Positions 6,662-9,651 of a stretch of 9,651 bases of DNA are shown in pieces. Position numbers and translations under genes: made by a program. How positions within the stretch are numbered: the first letter of the stretch is position 1; the number at the start of each line of letters is the position of its first letter. Where the stretch lies: positions 1 to 9,651 of the forward strand of contig CAIVDX010000434.1 in NCBI GenBank assembly GCA_903904805.1. The letters run 5' to 3'. The DNA is from an uncultured Rhodospirillales bacterium. GTDB lineage: Bacteria > Pseudomonadota > Alphaproteobacteria > Acetobacterales > Acetobacteraceae. The notes beneath the pieces are model-generated. The model was not told the DNA's origin and ran no database searches. It saw only the letters and a list, made by a program, of their open reading frames with translations.

Positions 6662-6692
6662 CTGGTTCGACACCCGATCCGCTCTATATAGT
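6662..6692 (+). promoter_or_regulatory. probable promoter of the cysE-iscR-desulfurase operon
   Basis: CTCTATATAGT at 6682-6692 contains CTATAT, the -10 form common in alphaproteobacteria, about 35 bases before the cysE start codon. The -35 at the right distance (CTGGTT, 6662-6667, 16 bases away) is poor, which would fit a promoter needing an activator or subject to regulation. The short inverted arms GACAC (6669-6673) and GTGTC (6691-6695) flank the -10. Confidence 0.4.
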
Positions 6693-6702
6693 GTCCCGAC
6701 GT
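6691..6702 (+). repeat. 12-bp direct repeat, copy 2
   Basis: GTGTCCCGACGT, second exact copy of 6512-6523. It starts within or directly after the likely cysE -10 element, so it would cover the transcription start. That is a typical place for a repressor site, for instance for the IscR-type regulator encoded in the same operon, though it does not resemble a known IscR site. Confidence 0.45.
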
Positions 6703-6726
6703 GCCCGATCATAATGGAATTGACGC

Positions 6727-7404
6727 ATGGCCTTCATGTTTTTGCGCGAGACGCTGCGCGCATATCGCGAGCGCGACCCGGCCGCCCGCTCGCGGCTGGA
6801 GGTTCTGCTGGTCTATCCGGGCCTGCATGCGCAGCTCTGGCATCGGCTGGCACATCGCCTGTGGGGCGCTGGGCTGAAGCTGCCCGCCCGCATGGTCGCG
6901 CATCTCTCCCGCTTCCTCACCGGCATCGAGATCCACCCCGCCGCCCGACTCGGCCGCCGGCTGGTGATCGATCACGGCATGGGCGTGGTGATCGGCGAGA
7001 CCGCCGAGGTCGGCAACGATGTCACCCTGTATCATCAGGTCACCCTCGGCGGCACCTCGCTCGGCCACGGCAAGCGCCACCCCACGCTGGGCGACGGCGT
7101 GATCGTCGGTGCCGGGGCGAAGATTCTGGGCGACATCATGATCGGCGACGGCGCGCGCGTTGGAGCGAACGCGGTGGTCACCCAGCCGGTTGCCGCCGGT
7201 GTCACCGTGGTTGGCATCCCCGCCCGCCCGGTGGAACGCACCCGCAAGCCGGCCGGACGCGACCCGGTGTTCGAAGCCTATGGTACGCCCTGCGAGAATC
7301 TGGTGGATCCGCTGCTCGCCGAGATCGAGGCGCTGCGGGCCGAACTTGGCGCGCTTGAGCATCGCGTCGGCCGCGTGCTGCGCCAGCCCGTCGGTGGCCA
7401 GTAG
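6727..7404 (+). CDS. cysE: serine O-acetyltransferase
   Basis: 225 residues. Makes O-acetylserine from serine and acetyl-CoA, the first committed step of cysteine synthesis, in the cytoplasm. Residues 1-65 form the helical N-terminal part of the short (EpsC-like) type; 66-170 are left-handed beta-helix hexapeptide repeats with the family hallmarks IDHGMGVVIGETAEVG (81-96) and LYHQVTLGGT (101-110), including H83 and H103, and KRHPTLGDGVIVGAGAKILG (116-135). The C-terminus (about 195-218) is a charged helix, and the last residue is Gln, not the terminal Ile that docks CysE into cysteine synthase in enterobacteria, so that complex may not form. The ATG at 6727 has a weak GGA ribosome site; an ATG three codons later is possible. 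It is the first gene of the operon, 1 base before the iscR-like gene, supplying cysteine for the desulfurases encoded downstream. Confidence 0.95.
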   Translation: MAFMFLRETLRAYRERDPAARSRLEVLLVYPGLHAQLWHRLAHRLWGAGLKLPARMVAHLSRFLTGIEIHPAARLGRRLVIDHGMGVVIGETAEVGNDVTLYHQVTLGGTSLGHGKRHPTLGDGVIVGAGAKILGDIMIGDGARVGANAVVTQPVAAGVTVVGIPARPVERTRKPAGRDPVFEAYGTPCENLVDPLLAEIEALRAELGALEHRVGRVLRQPVGGQ

Positions 7405-7405
7405 C

Positions 7406-7876
7406 ATGCAACTCTCCACCCGTGGGCGCTACGCGGTGATGGCGATGGTTCATATCGCCAGCTGCGCGCCACATGGCGGCGATTGCCGCGCGGTACCGCT
7501 GGGCGAGATCGCCGACAAGCAGGCGCTCTCGCTCGCCTATCTCGAACAGCTCTTCGCCCCGCTGCGCCGCGCCGGTCTGGTGATGGCCACACGCGGACCC
7601 GGCGGCGGCTATCGCCTGGCGCGGCCCGCCCGCGACATCTCCATTCTCGCCATCCTCGCCGCCGCCGACGAAAAGCTGCGCGCCACACGCTGCATTGACG
7701 GCGTGGGCTGCCTGCAAAGGCCGGACTGCGCCGCCGGTCAGTGCCAGACCCATGATCTCTGGGCCGAGCTTGATCGCCAGATCGAGCTGTTCTGCGAGTC
7801 GCTGACCCTGGCCGACGTGATCGCCGGCAAGGTTGCCGGCCGCGCGCTGGGGCTGCGCGATGTTGTACCAGCCTGA
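7406..7876 (+). CDS. iscR: Rrf2-family Fe-S cluster regulator, IscR-type
   Basis: 156 residues from the ATG at 7406, one base after the cysE stop. Rrf2 proteins are dimeric winged-helix regulators; IscR uses a [2Fe-2S] cluster to set expression of Fe-S assembly genes. The winged helix covers 1-75: start MQLSTRGRYAVMAM, recognition helix around SLAYLEQLFAPLRRAGLV (42-59) and wing RGPGGGYRLAR (63-73). The cluster region has C96, C102, C108 and C113 followed by H116 (QTHDLW). E. coli IscR uses C92, C98, C104 and H107, with the last Cys two residues before the His, so C113/H116 match the end of that motif and there is one extra Cys. Lying between cysE and the desulfurases, it probably autoregulates the operon. 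Which three Cys bind the cluster is not determined. Confidence 0.93.
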   Translation: MQLSTRGRYAVMAMVHIASCAPHGGDCRAVPLGEIADKQALSLAYLEQLFAPLRRAGLVMATRGPGGGYRLARPARDISILAILAAADEKLRATRCIDGVGCLQRPDCAAGQCQTHDLWAELDRQIELFCESLTLADVIAGKVAGRALGLRDVVPA

Positions 7877-7900
7877 GTCCGCCTTGGTGAGCCGGCCCGG

Positions 7901-8989
7901 ATGAGCATTTATCTCGACGCCAACGCCTCCGAGCCCGCCCGCCCCGCCGCTCTGGCGGCCGCTGCCGCCGCTATGGCGCTGGGGGGCAACCCGGCCTCGG
8001 TGCACGGCGCGGGCAGGGCGGCCCGGCGGGTTCTCGACGACGCGCGCGAGGCCATCGCCGCCCGCTTCGGCGCCAGCCCGGCCGACCTCGTCTTCACCTC
8101 TGGCGGCACCGAGGCGGATGCCCTGGCGATCCACGCGATGGGTGCGAACCGCCGCCTGGTCATCGGCGCCACCGAGCACGACGCCGTGCGCGCCGCCGCC
8201 GAAGGGGCCTTGGTGATCGCCGTCGATGGCAACGGCCTCGTCGATCTCGACCACCTCGCCCGCCTGCTGCAAGGCCCGCCCGCCTCTCGGCCCGCGTTGG
8301 TCTGCCTGATGCTCGCCAACAACGAGACCGGCACCATCCAGCCCATCGCCGCCGCGGCCGCCCTCTGCCATGCGGCCGGCGCCCTGCTGCATGTCGACGC
8401 CGTGCAGGCCGCCGGACGCATCCCGGTCGACATCAATGCGCTCGGCGCTGACTCCATCGCGATATCCGGCCACAAATTCGGCGGCATCCCCGGCGCCGGT
8501 GCCTTGCTGCTCGCCCCTGGCCGCGATGTCGGCCCCCTGATATCCGGGGGCGGGCAGGAACGCGGCCGCCGCGGCGGCACACCCGCTCTGCCGGCGATCG
8601 CTGCGATGGCCGCCGCGGTCAATGACACCGCCCCCGACCTCTCTACCCTGCGTGACGAACTGGAGGCCGCCGCCCGCGGCGCCGGTGCGATCGCCATCGC
8701 CGGCGGTGCCCCGCGCCTGTCCAACACGGCCTGCCTCGCCTTGCCCGGCGTGGCTGCCGAACGCCAGGTGATCGCGCTCGACCTCGCCGGCTTCGCGGTC
8801 TCCGCTGGCGCCGCCTGTTCCTCCGGCAAGGTTGCCCGCAGCCATGTGCTCGACGCGATGGGTCTGGGCCCGCTCGCCGGCCAGGCGATCCGCATCTCGC
8901 TGCCCTGGAACGTTGTCGCAGCCGACGTCGCCGCCTTCAGCCAGGCCTACGCTGTCATGGCCGGCCGCATGCAAAAGGTCGCGGCATGA
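7901..8989 (+). CDS. cysteine desulfurase-family PLP enzyme (first of tandem pair)
   Basis: 362 residues from the ATG at 7901 (24-base gap after the iscR-like gene; weak ribosome site). Group I NifS/IscS-type fold that takes sulfur from cysteine onto an active-site Cys. Catalytic features are present: H93 (ATEHDAV, stacks on PLP), N141, D166 and Q169 (HVDAVQ), PLP lysine K192 (SGHKFGG), GGGQERGRRGGTPALP (216-231) and the catalytic loop SAGAACSSGK with C306. It differs from standard IscS in usual signature places: NASEPARPA in place of the NATT start and SGGTEADALAI in place of SGATESNNLAI. It is also Ala-rich and slightly short (IscS is about 400). It overlaps the second desulfurase gene by ATGA, implying translational coupling. 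It could be a paralogue with its own acceptor, or a partner of the second enzyme. Catalytic residues are intact, so it is not an inactive relic. Confidence 0.92.
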   Translation: MSIYLDANASEPARPAALAAAAAAMALGGNPASVHGAGRAARRVLDDAREAIAARFGASPADLVFTSGGTEADALAIHAMGANRRLVIGATEHDAVRAAAEGALVIAVDGNGLVDLDHLARLLQGPPASRPALVCLMLANNETGTIQPIAAAAALCHAAGALLHVDAVQAAGRIPVDINALGADSIAISGHKFGGIPGAGALLLAPGRDVGPLISGGGQERGRRGGTPALPAIAAMAAAVNDTAPDLSTLRDELEAAARGAGAIAIAGGAPRLSNTACLALPGVAAERQVIALDLAGFAVSAGAACSSGKVARSHVLDAMGLGPLAGQAIRISLPWNVVAADVAAFSQAYAVMAGRMQKVAA

Positions 8990-9651
8990 ACGCCATCCGT
9001 CCCAACCGCTTGGTCTATCTTGACAATCACGCCACCACTGCCTGCGACCCGCGCGCCCTGGCGGCGATGCTGCCCTGGTTCACGGAGCTCCCTGGCAATC
9101 CCGCCAGCACCGAACACGCGGCTGGTCGCGCGGCGTCCGAGGCCGTCGAGCAGGCCCGCGCCCACATCGCCGCGCTGATCGGGGCCGACCCGCGCGAGAT
9201 CATCCTCACCTCTGGCGCGACCGAATCGAACAACCTCGCCATCAAGGGCGCGGCCCGCTTCCACGCAGCCCACGGCGACGGATCCCGCCGCCGCCTGATC
9301 GCCGCGGCGACCGAGCATAAATGCGTGCTGCAATCCTTCGCCGACCTCGCATCTGAAGGCTTCGAGCCAATCATCCTGCCTGTCGGCCCCGATGGTCTGC
9401 TCGACCCCGATCTGCTGCGGCAGGCGCTACAGGTGCCCACGCTGCTGGTCAGCATCATGGCCGTGAACAACGAGATCGGCGTGATCCAGGACCTCGCCAC
9501 GCTGGCCCCCCTTGTCCATGCAGCCGGCGCGATCCTGCACAGCGATGCCGCCCAGGCAGCGGCGAAGATCCCCATCGATGTTGAAAATCCCCGCATCGAC
9601 CTGCTCTCCCTCTCGGCCCACAAGATGTACGGCCCGAAAGGCATCGGCGCG
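8986..9651 (+). CDS. iscS: cysteine desulfurase, NifS/IscS type (3' end off window)
   Basis: The first 222 codons are visible from the ATG at 8986, which overlaps the previous stop as ATGA; the frame is open to the right edge. The N-terminus is canonical: VYLDNHATTACDPRA (10-24), GNPAST (37-42), LTSGATESNNLAIKGAAR (74-91), H111 (ATEHK), NNEIGVIQ (161-168), D187 and Q190 (HSDAAQ) and the PLP lysine K213 in SAHKMYGPKGIG. It is therefore the more classical enzyme of the pair. The catalytic Cys loop, expected about 110 residues further on, is outside the window, so activity and IscS versus short-loop type cannot be judged. The operon very probably continues with Fe-S scaffold genes (sufBCD type in most alphaproteobacteria), which is inference. 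Confidence 0.94.
   Translation, partial: MNAIRPNRLVYLDNHATTACDPRALAAMLPWFTELPGNPASTEHAAGRAASEAVEQARAHIAALIGADPREIILTSGATESNNLAIKGAARFHAAHGDGSRRRLIAAATEHKCVLQSFADLASEGFEPIILPVGPDGLLDPDLLRQALQVPTLLVSIMAVNNEIGVIQDLATLAPLVHAAGAILHSDAAQAAAKIPIDVENPRIDLLSLSAHKMYGPKGIGA

Larger units (their letters stand above)
6342..6726. other. 385-base non-coding divergent region
   Basis: No convincing gene is seen between the hydrolase and cysE starts. Short open frames here (for example 6496-6714 plus) are Arg/Pro-rich, lack ribosome sites and show no recognisable fold; no tRNA cloverleaf was found. It is richer in A and T near both ends. It contains a 12-bp direct repeat and a likely cysE -10 element. It is long enough to hold two promoters, a regulated leader or an unannotated small RNA, but none of these can be shown by eye. 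Confidence 0.55.

Noticed and set aside
6656..6680. GGTTCGACACCC as a tRNA T-arm
   Set aside because: The flanking 5-base arms do not pair and no acceptor stem or anticodon arm can be drawn around it.
7202..8974. 590-codon minus-strand open frame opposite iscR and the first desulfurase
   Set aside because: It is the antisense shadow of GC-rich genes: Gly/Ala/Arg/His-rich, no fold motifs, and it crosses two well-supported genes on the other strand.

Overview
The window is GC-rich DNA, with third codon positions mostly G or C, and looks like an alphaproteobacterial chromosome. The serine acetyltransferase / IscR-type regulator / tandem cysteine desulfurase cluster at the right end, together with a solitary Bug-type binding protein at the left, suggests Rhodospirillales, perhaps Acetobacteraceae. 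That placement is inference from gene content; there is no rRNA, tRNA or mobile element to support it.

Left block (1-2665, minus strand). A likely four-gene operon reads right to left: two overlapping half-size chromate-type (CHR) transporter genes, a Bug/TctC-type periplasmic solute-binding protein with no TctA/TctB membrane partner in view, and a cupin cut by the window edge. The cupin has a three-histidine metal site resembling that of gentisate dioxygenase. A divergent gene on the plus strand (2783-3289) encodes a four-helix UPF0114/YqhA membrane protein.

Middle block (3309-5538, minus strand). A luciferase-like flavin monooxygenase gene is followed 103 bases later by a gene for an unusual regulator: an N-terminal BLUF blue-light sensor domain fused to a complete TetR-type repressor. 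All five flavin-pocket residues of BLUF are present at the same spacing as in AppA. A 17-bp perfect palindrome lies just upstream of the monooxygenase gene and is a candidate operator. This blue-light/TetR/flavoenzyme module is the most interesting part of the window.

Right block (5617-9651). An alpha/beta-hydrolase of the serine-nucleophile type (minus strand) ends in a clear intrinsic terminator. A 385-base non-coding region separates it from a plus-strand operon: cysE (serine O-acetyltransferase), an Rrf2/IscR-type Fe-S regulator, and two consecutive cysteine desulfurase genes with 1-base, 24-base and 4-base-overlap junctions. Together these make the cysteine precursor O-acetylserine, sense Fe-S status and mobilise sulfur. 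The suf scaffold genes would be expected just beyond the right edge. A 12-bp exact direct repeat sits in the non-coding region, one copy next to the probable cysE -10 element.
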